This document shows positions 24,469 to 36,916 of a stretch of 64,000 bases of DNA, piece by piece (position 1 is the stretch's first letter; every line of letters starts with the position of its first letter). The stretch covers positions 100,707 to 164,706 of the forward strand of contig QANZ01016777.1 of NCBI GenBank assembly GCA_003254925.1. Direction: 5' to 3'. The notes beneath the pieces are model-generated. The model was not told the origin of the DNA and made no database searches. It saw only the letters and a program-made list of their open reading frames with translations. Source of the stretch: Chamaecrista fasciculata. Its lineage: Eukaryota > Streptophyta > Magnoliopsida > Fabales > Fabaceae. Position numbers and translations under genes: made by a program.

Positions 24469-27400
24469 AAAAAAGAAAAATGGCCAGATTGATCAACTTG
24501 TCCTTCTGTGTTTGCTGACAATTGTTGATCCACAGTAGTGACCAGCATATATGAACATCTATAGAATTGAGTGGAATTAATTAAAACAACTTTACAGTTG
24601 GCTAAATAAAACTCCAGATAGAAGGTATAAAACCTTCATGAAATGGAAGGATTTAATTATAACAACTCAATCAAAAGGGAGCCACCAAAAGTAGAAACTG
24701 CAAACTAATTTTCCATGTGTATTTATATATGTAAATTAGAAGCTGTATCGAGAGCCGTGAAAGTTTTCTTCTCTTTTTTGTTTTATTTATAACTACATAA
24801 AAGATGACTTATCAAATCACCTAAAAAATCTACTTCTCTAGTTGAGCTTAGTGCATGAATACTGTACTTACTCTAAGGCTCTAGCCGCCCCAAGTGCTAT
24901 CCGAATGCGAGTATTCCATGACAGTCTTGTTTTGAACTCATCATCTGAATGGAGTGCCTCCTGCAGTGACCCGTTACTGCAGTATTCATAAATCAGAAGC
25001 CTTTGGCCATGCTCTGAACAGTAACCGATAAGTTCAACGATGTTTGCATGCCTGATTCTGTCAATACTGTTTACCAGTTCAAGAAACTCGTGATCCTTTT
25101 GGTGATCAGAAGCTCTCTTGTCCAGTTTCTTCACAGCAAGTAGCTATCAATTCATTCAGAAAGAGTATGGGTTAACATATGAATTGGATCAGTGTATACA
25201 CTCATTTACTTAGTTTTGTAATAGAACAATATATGTCACATTGACCAACTTACCAAGTCATTTTAGGTAATTCTAAGCCCTTAAAATCTATAAAATTGGA
25301 GAATATATCAGAAATTAAGTTTCTTGAATCGAAGGGGAACCGTTGTATGCAATTACCTCAACTTCATAACATATATGGTTTTGAAGAGAAAGTGTAAAAT
25401 CAAGTTCAACACATGTGAAATACACATAGAAGTTATCATGCAAGAACATCCCAGCCAAAACCATGTGACTAAAAATTTCATGCTTTACTTCATATTCAAA
25501 CCCAAACTATGGAGACAGCAACAAATGGGGATGACACGATACAATGAATACTGTCTGACTGGCAATAAGATCAATTGTGAGACTATACAAAGAATAAAGT
25601 ACCAATTACATTTATGTCATCACTACTGGCTATGTAAAAGTGATAAGAGTCCATTATTGCGAAGACATGTCATAACAATAAGGTAGACAAATGAAACAAA
25701 CAAAGGAGGGAGTTTCTATGTTACATAAATAAATAAATCTAGCAAGCAATAATCATACCTTCCCATCAGGAAGCTCTGCCCTATACACACTTCCCAGCAT
25801 GCCACCTCCTATAATGTTTTCTTGAGAAAAGCTGTTTGTATATTGTTGAAGAGATGCAATGGTGAAAGATTTTGCAAAAACGGGAGGAAGTGGATTTTTT
25901 ATAGAAGGATTNNNNNNNNNNNNNNNNNNNNNNNNNNNNNNNNNNNNNNNNNNNNNNNNNNNNNNNNNNNNNNNNNNNNNNNNNNNNNNNNNNNNNNNNN
26001 NNNNNNNNNNNNNNNNNNNNNNNNNNNNNNNNGGTGGAGGGGGAGGGGGAGGCAATGAATATACTTCTAACGCACTCATATCTATCTCATGATCCTCCTG
26101 CTTTGGTAATGTCGCCATTCTTTGCACATCTTTCTCTTGTTCATCCTGAGGCCTCAAAATAGCTCCTCTCCTGGTCTCCACTTGATCTTCTTTTGGTCTG
26201 AAAACAGCCCCTTTTGATGCTGTCCAAAATTAGATTTACATTTTATAAGAAAATTAATTGATTAATTCGGTAAATCATTGCATGGAACTGCAAATATAAT
26301 AAATTCAATGAAAGACCCAAATTTATATGTATTTGCCTTTTTCAGGTTGACTGGGTGGTTGGACTAAAGCCCCATAATCCCTAGGATTTTGTCTGTCATC
26401 TCCATATGCACCAATTTGCCGTTGCTTAGAAATTCTGCTGACCCTTTCCCTTCTGCTACACCTTGGAGCAAAAAGAAGGAGTACCAATACCAAAACAATA
26501 AATCCTATTACACTTGCAATAGATATCCAAACCACCCTTGAGGTGGATTTTTTTGATTTTCCAGAATTTGATTCCTTCGATGCAGTTGGTCCATCGGCCT
26601 GTTTGGTAGGTATGCGCCCAGAAGTTGGTGCCCCAGAAACCACGGTTCCTGGAGATGCTGTCACTGGAGAACGAGGTGGAGGGGCTGGAGCTGTAGTAGC
26701 ATTATTATTAAATGGGTTTCCATCTTTCCTGCATAACAAACGTCATCATTAAGTATAGGAGCTACCAAAAATACAACCATATTGCTTAGATCCAAAAATC
26801 AACAAAAGGAACATAAAAAGAAACAATTTGATCAAGGTTATGCAAGCAATTCTTCAACAATTGATTTTTTTCATTACTTCTTACAATAGTAAAATATATA
26901 GAATATTAGCTTATACCTAATTCCCCACCTCAAGTCTTGTTATCACCAATAGCATAATACTCTAGTGACCACTTCTTAAAATTAGCCCATCATTTATCAA
27001 TTTTCTTATTTGGTTAAGTAGCACTATGGTTCTTTAAGTCCAAATTCTTTGCAAGTTTAGAATACCACAAGTTTAAAGAACCAAAGTACGCTGAATAAGC
27101 AAATAAAACCACATGCCATGTCCAAGTTCTTTGTTTAAATTCAGGATTGTGCCTCTTTTAACAAAAGTCCGAGATACTTTAGTCTGAAGCCCTCACCTGA
27201 AATTTGGGATGCTTAGCAATTTTTGAGGGATTGGTCCATTGAATTGGTTGTCCTCCACGTTCCTGTTCAAACAGATTAGTATATGCACGTATTTAAATGG
27301 AGAAATGGAAAGCAGTCACTTAATTTAAAATAGAGCATTTTTTTTTTGGCCGAATTAAAATAGAGCATTTGATCCTTCATGCATTGCAAAATTTCTTCAA

Positions 27401-28760
27401 ACCATTTTTCTAAAATAATTTTTTTTTTCTAATTAGCATATGATCTTAATCTATATGAAGCAAGGTTAAGAGTAGTACAAATCTTTCAGTGGAAGGTCTT
27501 GCAAAACGTCAAGAGTCCCGGAAAGTTGATTGCTCTGCAAATGTCTGCCAAGGGAACAGTTATATTTTATTGACAGAGAAAAGGAGCAAGTTTGTACAAA
27601 TGGTCTTACCAAGACAAAATACTCACAGGGTGGTCAGAGCTAACAAATTCTCTGTAGATGGAGGCAGTTCACCACTCAAATTATTGCTAGATAAATCTCT
27701 GCACGATAGCGCCAGTTTCTCCGTCAGTATCTCTTATAGATAATAATAAGCAAACAATTTTCATTCAACAAATCCATAATTTTCAAGAGGAAGTCATACA
27801 GATTGATCAATTTTGTAAGTGATTGAAAGACATCAGGTATTTCCCCAGTTAACTGATTGTTGTTAAGAGACCTGAAAGGAGATAATTCAATTTTCTTTAG
27901 ATAATATTTGGAATAAAACCTAACACAGCCATCAGACTTCAATACAAAAATAAGAGGCAACAAACTCACATAGCTAACAGTTCAGTCAATGTGGATAAAG
28001 ACGTTGGAATACTTCCAGTAAACTGATTATCTGAAAGAAAACTACAATAATGCACACTATTATGCCCTTTTGTACAATGTTTACGGAAGATCTAATATTA
28101 CACAAAGGTGGGTATTACATACAGATTTTCCATGGAGACTGGCAAACTGGTCGGAATACTTCCTCCAATGTGGTTGTTGCTTAGATCTCTGCCCCAAAAA
28201 TGTTAAACAATAACAACAGTAAAGATGTTTTAGTTAGAAGGATAATTATTTAGACTTATGAACTGAAAAATATAATGCATACGGATGACTCACGCAAACA
28301 TACATTCACGCACACTGAGATACAGATGTATGAACAGACTCAGAAGAGCATCTAGCAAAGGGAAAAGAGAGAAAGTATTACATACATTGTTCCAATAGAA
28401 ACAAACGTTCCCAAGCTATCACCCAGTTCGCCTCCCAAATTTGCACCATTCAGAGTTCTGTCATTCATTATAAAATCATAAGGGAATGCTTGCTAACCAT
28501 TTTGAGAGAATATGAGAATCACTAAAATGGGATTATCATACATTTTCTCTATATTTGAACCATTACACAGAATGCCTTGCCATGCTTGTCCACATGGGTC
28601 TCCCCCACTTGGTACCCACCCAGGAAGAACAGGAAAGCCCAAAGCAGCATATAAGTTGTTTATTGCAGCAACTGGTACAATAAGAAAAGTTAGAAAATTT
28701 CTATAGACCAAATACATACAATTACCATAAATATGAAACAGTTAGAAAGGAATTTTAGGT

Positions 28761-28793
<33 letters not shown>

Positions 28794-29295
28794 CTAGGTT
28801 TAAACAAGGCCACACAATTTCAGTAGCCTTCCACTCATTCGTCCAGGAGGCAGCAAATTCATACAAGCGTTCAATAAGATGAGGTGTCAGGAATTTTGGG
28901 CACATTAGTTTCTACTGAGAAATGGACTATCCACCCAGAGCAGCATACTAAAATATGAGGGTATAACCAATCCAGATTGGTTGCCGTAAGATATGATAGA
29001 ATAAGTAGTCCTAAACTATATTCAGTAGACAAAAACAGAGAAGGCTGTCCTGTTAGCTAAGTACAGTTGGACCACCGGAGAATCTCAAGTCAATTTCCAG
29101 TAATTCTTCCGTATCACATCGGAGTCCATATGAGCATCCAATTGATGAAACCCAAAAAGAGAGAAAAACCTTACCATCAGTGGGATTAGTATCAGCCTCT
29201 GAAAACTGAATTGTGCAGATCAACATAAATCCCAACAAAACTTGTCCATAGATCTTCATTCTATTGAACTCTAAAGCAGATCTCCTACCACCCAT
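22499..29295 (-). CDS. SRF: STRUBBELIG-receptor-family LRR receptor-like protein with degenerate kinase
   Basis: Sixteen exons: 29295-29175, 28671-28542, 28457-28386, 28188-28123, 28041-27970, 27871-27800, 27698-27627, 27544-27479, 27262-27197, 26728-26337, 26219-25759, 25143-24872, 24207-24069, 23088-22952, 22866-22710 and 22597-22499. They give about 797 residues if the N gap has its true length. Order: signal peptide ([16 protein letters not shown]), cysteine-capped N-terminus ([17 protein letters not shown]), six or seven leucine-rich repeats each on its own 66- or 72-bp exon, Ser/Pro-rich stretch, one membrane helix ([18 protein letters not shown]), proline run, kinase-like domain. The glycine loop [15 protein letters not shown] and the lysine in AVKKLDK are present. 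The catalytic loop reads [11 protein letters not shown] (HRD to HRN) and DFG reads DCG, so catalysis is unlikely. SRF receptors are known for atypical kinases and roles in tissue morphogenesis and defence. An upstream Met at 29334 is an alternative start. The intron after exon 10 appears to use GC (AAAAAG|GCAAAT). Confidence 0.9.
24430..24466. other. Single N plus 35-base poly-C tract in a receptor intron
   Basis: A single N at 24430 is followed by one A and 35 consecutive C, then eight A. It lies between kinase exons 12 and 13 of the receptor gene. A C run of this length next to an N suggests a sequencing or assembly weak point, although G/C microsatellites do exist. Confidence 0.8.
25912..26032. 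other. Assembly gap inside the receptor coding exon
   Basis: 121 undefined bases fall in exon 11 of the SRF-type gene, exactly where the protein enters a proline run (PPPPPP before the gap). With 121 Ns the exon keeps its frame, so the gap size is probably close to true. About 40 residues of the juxtamembrane region are unknown. Confidence 0.95.
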
Positions 29296-29334
29296 TGATT
29301 CCCACCTCAGTTCAATATTGTCCGATAAAGCCAT

Positions 29335-31439
29335 TCACGACAACATCCTCCCAAGTGAAAAATCCACCCTACAGTTCAGAAAATCCAACTAACCAAATTG
29401 CAATAGGTGAAAGGCAACCAAGCAAAAAAAGAAGGAAACTCAAAATTATCATTACACAAACAAAAACTAATTATTTTATTAAAAAAAATGAACACTATGA
29501 GGTCGGAATCCAAGATCAAAATGAACTTACAGAGGAAGTGAGGAGCCGGAAATTTCGGCAAATGCTGAAAAAGATAAACGAAAATGAAGCTAGAAAGGAC
29601 TCTCAGTGGACTCTCCAAAACCAAAAACTGTAGTTGGAGGTCAAGAAATAAACTTAACGGCTAAGACTCAAATGAAAATGGCAGTGGAGTTGGGAACGTG
29701 AGAGAGCAAAAGGAAAAGCGAATCAGCAAAGAAATTTTTACATACTATATTCTGTAAAACCCTAACCTTTGGAAAAAGCTGGAAATGAGGGGAAAAGGCG
29801 AAGGAAAATATATGTAAAAGGCTCACTCAGGAAATTCTCTGAAAGAGTGAATCTTTCTTTTTCTTTCTCTGTATGACCACCGTCTCTCTCTCTCTATTCT
29901 CTCTCTCTGAACTTAATACCTCTCTCAATAAACAATAATAGGAATAGTGCAAAGTCATACATATCCTTTTTGAAAAGGCTAATTGAAACGGTGAAAAACT
30001 GAAAATACTATCGCCACGCTCCTTCGACGACGCGTACAGCTTCAACTTTCAAAAATCAAAACTTTATCATCTGCTTCATTGCTTGCACGTTATATTAGAA
30101 TCCCTTATGTTTCTATCCCTTTCTGTTATATGATATCAGAGACTTGGAGTTGAGATGATTCCCACCTTTATCTGCCTTGCAAGTTGCAACACATTCAACC
30201 AATTATTTAGCAAATCGGCATATATTCTCAGAGAAATACTAAGAAATCTCGTTATAGTTTTATGAACTATTTTAGTGGAAAGTGACATGATTATGACTTA
30301 ATATATGGAATTTTTTCTCGCTTAATTTGATTCCATCTAATAACAATAGAAAACGATTCCATAGAAGCGAGTATCACACAGCATTAAACTAGTACGGGGG
30401 AAAAGCTTATAATACTACAAGTCTATGTGGCAAAAGCTTTTTTTTTAATTATTAAAACTCAGTTCTTATTTGTTTACATATTTAATAATTTAAATTTTCT
30501 ACCTTTGATATAATTAATAATTTTACAATATCTCTTCACAAATTTCACATTTTTTATATAAGAACTTAACTTTTAAAAGTTCATTCCATTAGAAGTACGC
30601 ACGCAATCACTATCAAAAATATTAGAGCAAGACATTGTCATCAAACATAAAAGCTAATCGAAAATGATTGTAAAAAAAAAAGTCACTTTACTCCACCTTT
30701 AACATTTGATTGGAGTTCTATAAAAAAAAACATTTGATTGGAGTACATTATGCATAGCACATAAAAGAATTACTAAATATTTTTATATTCATAAAAACTA
30801 TCAACTGTAAACAAAATATTTTAGCTATCAATCACTTAATATTACTTAAATAAAATTTTGGTTCTGGATTTGATGATATAATTATTTTTATCGGAGAACT
30901 CTCCCATTATAACTAGGTGTGTGGTAAAAATGATATATGAATTAACCGGATAAAACCCCCAAATACTAAGTAAGTATCCAAAAATATAAACTTGAAATTA
31001 ATCTTCTTCTTTTTTGCTAGAAAAGTGAAATTAATCTGTCTACTGACAAATATTTGATGCAATGATAAATAAATTACACTTTAAATTGAGAGATGTAAAT
31101 TTGAAATTATTATAAAAGTTTTAATTATTTACTCTCGAACCAAATAAAATTAATTTTCTCCCAAATGAGATAGAAATGAAGAAAATGATGGTTAAACAAA
31201 AACAAATAATAATCTGTCTCTTTGTAATTATTATGTAATGATTTTGTGTGGTGGGTAAATGTGTGTTACAAAGAGAGTGTGGTCTGTTTAAAAAAAAAAA
31301 AGAGTGTGGTCCACATGGCATGGACGCGCGTGGTTTTGGTGATTAGCGTTACAATATGATTTCTGAAATTACACAACTGTAATTGTCTCGGAGCCGCCAG
31401 ATTCTCTATGGGCTTCACGTGTTCGGCTGATGATTGACA
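29335..31439. other. 5' region of the receptor gene and AT-rich spacer
   Basis: The first part (to about 29950) should hold the receptor promoter and 5' UTR, with a CT-rich stretch at 29880-29930 (ctctctctctctattctctc). Beyond it the sequence is AT-rich and I see no gene or defined element. Confidence 0.4.
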
Positions 31440-31616
31440 TGGGCTCTCNATTAAATTGGGTTGAACCGCCGGTCCACCGGGTGGACCCGGTTTTTCCGGT
31501 TCTGTCCCGGTTTTTCCCGGTCCAGTCCGGTTCAACCCAGACTTTGGTTCTCTGGGTTGAACCGGACCGTCTTGCTGTTCGGCTCCCGGCCGGTCCGGTC
31601 CGGGTTTTAAAACACT
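31440..31616. repeat. GC-rich repeat of ggttgaaccgg / cccggtttttcc words
   Basis: A dense block of short self-complementary words (gttgaaccgccgg, ggacccggtttttcc, tccggttcaaccc) that ends in gggttttaaaacactg. It contains the single-N join at 31449. It abuts, and seems to cut short, the second copy of the GGGTA-rich element. It resembles the block at about 7125-7185. Confidence 0.4.
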
Positions 31617-31617
31617 G

Positions 31618-32058
31618 CTATTATGATACTCGTACTCATATTCATATGTGAGCGGGTATTAAAATCAATCCTCATATTCATACTTGCTGGATAGTTTAAT
31701 CCTCATACCCGAACCCGAACTCGGAAAAATTTTAAAATAAATTATTTTTGATTAATATAAAATTTATATTCATCTAACTTTTTACATAACTACTAAATAA
31801 ATTATAAATATGAATGCATTAATAAAATATTTTAATATTTATAAAAATTTTAATATTTTTTCAATAAAAAGTATTAAAGTATTATACTTTTTATATATAA
31901 AAATATATTTATTATTATTAATGGGTAAATGGGTAGGGTACGAGTAGAATATCACCATACCCGGACCCATACCCATTAAGGATGGGTACGGGTCCAAACC
32001 CATACCCATACAATAATTTTCAGGGTCCTATTGGACATGGGTATTTTAATTATCCCTA
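31618..32058 (-). mobile_element. hAT-like GGGTA-rich element, copy 2 (inverted, truncated)
   Basis: The inverse of this stretch follows copy 1 (10583-11054) along its length. It starts tagggataattaaaatacc, passes through ccaataggaccctgaaaatt and the AT-rich centre, and reaches gggtattaaaatc/atgtgagcggg near the other end. The last 20 or so bases of copy 1 are missing here, where the GC-rich block at 31440-31616 begins. Confidence 0.6.
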
Positions 32059-33899
32059 TTTGTCAGTAATTCTAAAGCCCACTGAATTTCATAAATATCC
32101 CCTTTATTATTGGACGAACGCAAAATACTATATTCATTAATCACATAAATTTAATGAGCCAATAATTTTTGAGGTACTACAATTAAAAACAAAAACAAAA
32201 ACTAATAGAAAGTATATGATAGCTTTCAACTGTATAAATAAACTACAAAGGCCCGTGACAACATATAAACGTAACCAAATTCTCGAATCAATGATGGAAT
32301 CCGCTTTTTCTTAGTGGTTTCAAATTTTGGATGCGTATGGAATTGGAAGTTAACTTTAAATAATAATGTTAAGGGTCGCTCCTGTCTGCTCCTAACTTAG
32401 TTTCTTACTTCTTAGTTTAATATGTTCTTCGAGTATTGTCGTTCGTTTTTAATTATTTATCTCTTTTGGTTAACGGCTATAAACTTTTTTAAAGATGTGT
32501 TTGAAATAGTTATTCTCTTTAATACTTATTTTGTATACTTCGGTAAAGTAATAGCTGATTCGATCATCTAAGGAAATATCATTGCACTTTTATATATCCA
32601 TATATATGCTAAAAATTCTGCCCATCTTAAATATTGGAGTTTGGGTCTTTAAAACCTTGTGTTTGAAATTAAAAAAATGAAATAAAATATTTTAGCTACA
32701 TTTTAATTGTCCTGCCGAGTTTCTAGTTTAATCTATGTAAAAGAGTGTTCCAAAATGATTTGACTATTAGGTAGATTTCAATGGAGCCATCCAAAGTACT
32801 GGTCCTTCTAGCTAATGATTAGCAATTGAATCGTTTGAATTGCGTGTTTGAATCGATTCTTTCCTGCTGAGAAAGAATGTAAAGAAAAGAGGTGAATGCC
32901 TTATATGTCACCATACATCAAATTATGTACTTTATAGAACTGATATATAATACACAAGATGACTGTAATAATAATATATCAAAACAATTTTAACAATAAA
33001 AATCCATTAGTTATATCTATCTAATTTGGTTTTGTGAAGCATAGTTTCAAAGGTAAAAAATGAAAGCTGAAAGGTAAGTTTGGGAGTTTTAATTAGAGAA
33101 AGTCAATTTTGAAGCTTTTAATGTAAAGGAGCAAAAGAGAAGGATATATGCGAATATTAGAAGAAGGGTCATGGATAAAAATGTAGTCCAAAAGGTAGGC
33201 CGTCTTTGATCTCTATCCGTCCTTTGCTGTCACATACGTGGAGTGGAATCTATCTGACACACCCCAATCTTATCTCTAACCCTCATCATTATCACTTAAT
33301 TACATAAGTAGTAACCTAACTAGAAAAATTCCTTACTTTATCTCCAAATTAACGACCAATTATTGTTGGTTCAAAAATAATATTGATAAAACGACCAATC
33401 TTCTATTTATTAGTAATTATAAGGCAGCAGATTGATTATTAAAAAAAACGCATATGGAAGTATATGTAGAGCGACAGTGGACAAATATATATGGTGCATT
33501 GCAATATCCACTTTACTCAAATAAATGAAGATCTACTTCAAATATTGCAACACATGTTTTATTACTATTTTTGCACACGACGGGATGGATTGAATGATTC
33601 ACATCAATTACTAGTCAATTAACTATAGTGACATTGGGATATCTTCGAAACAAATAATAGGAATTAATGAAGGGCAAATGGGGAAGAAAAAGAAAATAAT
33701 GAGAGTATAGAATGTGACTAGAGGAAAGGAACAATGATGCATTGTCACATTCGCCGGGGTGGTCATGAAATTAGATAATTAGGATAAACATTTTTTATGA
33801 ATAGATGGAATTTTTATTAATTATATTATAATTGAATTATATTACTTATATATACATGATTTTGAGCTGCTAGCTGGCTAGCCCATTATTGTTACTTTT
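32059..33899. other. AT-rich intergenic DNA, no gene seen
   Basis: No coding frame, RNA gene or well-bounded repeat was recognised in this stretch. Confidence 0.4.
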
Positions 33900-34262
33900 A
33901 AGATCACTCACCAGCCTCTATTGGAACTCCTAGGTCGCTCGCCCGGTTCCCCTATACTTGGTATTTATACGACTTTGAGATGTCAGGAACTGGACTCTTC
34001 GATGTCTCGAACTCGTTGCACAACCTATAACGACTTTATGCTTACTAAGTTATTTGGCTCCGAAATTTTGGGGATTCGTATCCTCGAAATTTCGCTAGCT
34101 CGTTGACCCTCTTCTTCTATAAATACTTCAGCATCAGTCTAAATTTAGGTTAGTTACTCAATCATCTTTCATCTCTAACACACTCTGATCTCTTACTAAC
34201 TTAAGTATCAGAATATCTTTTGCAAGACACCCCTGTAACATTTCAACCGGAGCATTCACCCA
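33900..34262 (+). mobile_element. LTR-promoter-like retrotransposon remnant 2
   Basis: It contains ggtcgctcgcccggttccc, a TATA box in ctataaatacttcagc (near 34119), then acttaagtatcagaatat about 80 bp later and ttgcaagacacccctgtaac. The layout matches remnants at 12.0-12.5 kb and 36.3-36.7 kb. Downstream internal domains are absent. Confidence 0.4.
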
Positions 34263-34289
34263 ATAAACTAAGATAAAATGGTAGTCATA

Positions 34290-34490
34290 GGGTTTGGATC
34301 CTCTGGAATTTATTCATCATGCATTTATTGTGAAGTTGGAGAGAGAAAGGAAGAAGGAGAGAGAGAAAAAAGATGAGTCCCATAAAATAACAATATGTAG
34401 GACTCACATTTTTTTCTCTCTTCTTCTTCATTTCTCTCTTTAATTTCACAAAAAATGCATGGTGAAGGAACTCTAGATGATGCAATTCCA
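34290..34490. mobile_element. Short inverted-repeat MITE with an 8-bp duplication
   Basis: Arms of about 50 bp: gggtttggatcctctgg...atgcatttattgtgaag, with the inverse on the right. The purine-rich left half (agagagaaaggaagaagg) pairs with the pyrimidine-rich right half. It is flanked by tagtcata at 34282-34289 and 34491-34498. Duplication length fits hAT (8 bp), or 9 bp with one mismatch for Mutator. Confidence 0.65.
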
Positions 34491-34559
34491 TAGTCATACT
34501 TTGGTTTATCAATTTCTAAATTTTCACGTAAAATAAAAAAATATAATTTTAAAATAAAT

Positions 34560-35331
34560 TTTAAAATAATTAAAAATTAAAAACTCTTGAAAATATCAAA
34601 TTTGGAGGTTTGGGATGTTTTGAAGCAAAACGAAATGTTTCGTTGTTGGCTTTGGGAGTTGGGAGTCACATGTGGTGGAGCCTTGGCCGGTTTATGATAC
34701 GAACCTTTTTGACAGCGCCATCGCTTCCAAAGCACGTGCTATGCACAACAAGACAAACGACTGACCAACCAAAACCTGCCACGTCATCATGATATGGGGG
34801 CGTTGGGTTCTTCTGCCTCTGTTTTCTGCTACACTCACTCTCTCTCCACTCACTCTCACAACTGGCCCATTCTTCATCGTATCGTATCTGGGCCCCACCC
34901 CCACCGACACGTCATCCTTTTTTGTTTTCTTGTTATTACCGTTTACGCCTTCATTGCATTTCTGCACTTTCTCATTGCGGTAAATTCTACATTTGTACTG
35001 CTGTCAAACTATTACGAGTACACGTCACTTTCCTTGTTTTCAATTTCAAAAAAAATCGCAGAGTCCTTTTTCTCTACGTTTACACTTTCAAGTTTGAAAG
35101 GAACTCCAAACTACAGAAATTGAAAAGAAAAAGAAATCACTTGGGCTATTTCTGAAAACGAGAGACGTCACAATTCACAAAGTCCTAATTTCCAAGTCCT
35201 CCTATAAAATTCACTAGTCAATGATCACTAGAAGACCGAATTAAGAATATTTTCGTAATTTTAAACCGAGGGCCACAAATTAAAATACCACTTACAATAA
35301 GAAATGATCGATAAATAATATTGGCACCCAG
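34560..35331. other. Spacer, no gene seen
   Basis: Moderate GC content and several short open frames on both strands, but none shows family resemblance or splice logic. I see nothing I can name. Confidence 0.35.
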
Positions 35332-35581
35332 ACAATATACATTCATATGATGTCCTTGTTGTAGTTGAGGTGTTTCCTCTCCCATCACAATCAGCAAGTT
35401 GGTGCTTATCACTTTAATATGAGATATTTTATATTATATGATTCCACCATTTTTTGGTCGTCCATGTTTAAAATTATAGTCTATGAAATTAAANACAATA
35501 TACATTCATATGATGTCCTTGTTGTAGTTGAGGTGTTTCCTCTCCCATCACAATCAGCAAGTTGGTGCTTATCACTTTAAT
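35332..35581 (+). repeat. 87-bp direct duplication spanning a single-N join
   Basis: The segment 35332-35418 (starting acaatatacattcatatg) recurs at 35495-35581, right after the N at 35494. The two flanks then differ by a 4-base taat indel. The 75 bp between the copies (to gtctatgaaattaaa) resembles about 44055-44131, where gtccatgtttaaaattatag is identical. Either contig ends were joined without merging an overlap, or an insertion duplicated this stretch. Confidence 0.7.
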
Positions 35582-36299
35582 TAATATGAGATATATACAT
35601 TATTCAACAGTGTCATTCATTCATAAGCTACATTAATTAAATTAAAGTAGCAAAATCGCATTAATATATGTGATAATTTGTCATCGGTTTGTTTGTATAT
35701 ATTATGTCTAAGTGCCAAAAGCGTCCACCAAAGCCCCAAGGGTTGTCTTTGCATTGATTCGCAGTTTAAGCTTTTAAACAACGTACACAGGCATGCCACG
35801 TCATTCAACCATACATACTGTCCGATTAATTATGTCCTTGACCCTCCCTTTTCGTGACAATTTTCTAACAATAAAAATACCAAACATATCCGTTCGCATA
35901 TTGTATGGCCGTTGGAAGAACATAGATCTAGACTACCCCAATAATAACCGAAAATATCTATATTCATTTTTAGGATGACCATGACTTTGATGCCGCCAAT
36001 TCATACCCACTACTTGAATACATTTATTAATTTTAATTAATTTCGCACTGATTACAATATTATTATTTACTATCAATTTGTTTCAATTGGTTGGTCCTTT
36101 CATGGAAATCTTCCGGTTGACTAATGAAACGTTTATGCACCAACAAGTAAAGGGTATCATTAGCTAGTTTGGTGCCGTGAGGTAGGATGTATCTCCAGTA
36201 TCCACGTGATGGTAGATAGCTAGTAGGTATAAGGTATTAGCTAATTAACACTTTTCTTCCCATCAAAATACTTCGTTTTCACAATTATAATAACTTATA
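35582..36299. other. AT-rich spacer, no gene seen
   Basis: No coding frame or bounded element is recognised. Confidence 0.35.
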
Positions 36300-36720
36300 T
36301 TTCATTATTTTTGGGCGTTCGGTCGCTCAAGTTCAAGAGAATTCTTGATTTGGTCAAATTTTTTTCTCTCCCATGATAGGCGACCTTTGACTCGGTCAAG
36401 CCTATCTCTCTCACGCTGGGCAATCCCAAACCCAAATAAGCCCACTTTCCCATTACTGCCACCTCTTAGGATTTTTGGACTCTCACTTCTCGAACTCCTG
36501 GGAAATGTGAGTCTAGGCATGTTAGTGGCTTCTCCCTCAAGTTTTCTCCTATATATACCTCATTTCAGTTCTTGACAAAGGTCAACTTCTCATCTCACTT
36601 TAGTTACTTTTGCTCTCTCGTGTATCTGACACTAACTTGAGCGTCAGAGTGTTATTTGTAAGACCCCCTGTGTAATTCTTGCAGGTGTTCTTTACTTCTT
36701 TGCTTTAACAGCCCATCCAA
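36300..36720 (+). mobile_element. LTR-promoter-like retrotransposon remnant 3
   Basis: This is the best-preserved of the three remnants: gttcggtcgctcaagttcaag, TATA box ctatatatacctc (near 36550), then acttgagcgtcagagtg about 80 bp on, then aagaccccctgtgtaattc and ttgcaggtgttc. It lies about 390 bp upstream of the lipoyl synthase start. No second LTR is visible. Confidence 0.45.
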
Positions 36721-36916
36721 TCAAACTAGGCTAGGTCTTAGCCAAATTATAGTTTATCAATAACAATAATTTTCCCTTTTTTTCTTAATAAGATATAATG
36801 TTTTAGATTTCGTCATTTTGCTAGATTTTTTTAAAAAATTAATAAGCAAATCTATGTCCAGACTCCAGAGACCCGCCACTGGGAAACGAACATTTTTATG
36901 TTTTCGTATCTTTTAA

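Noticed and set aside
24271..24548. Open frames coding poly-Pro or poly-Gly
   Set aside because: They come from the 35-base C tract beside an N inside a receptor intron.
34610..35155. Several short overlapping frames on both strands
   Set aside because: None has a recognisable domain, splice logic or codon bias; likely chance frames in GC-moderate DNA.
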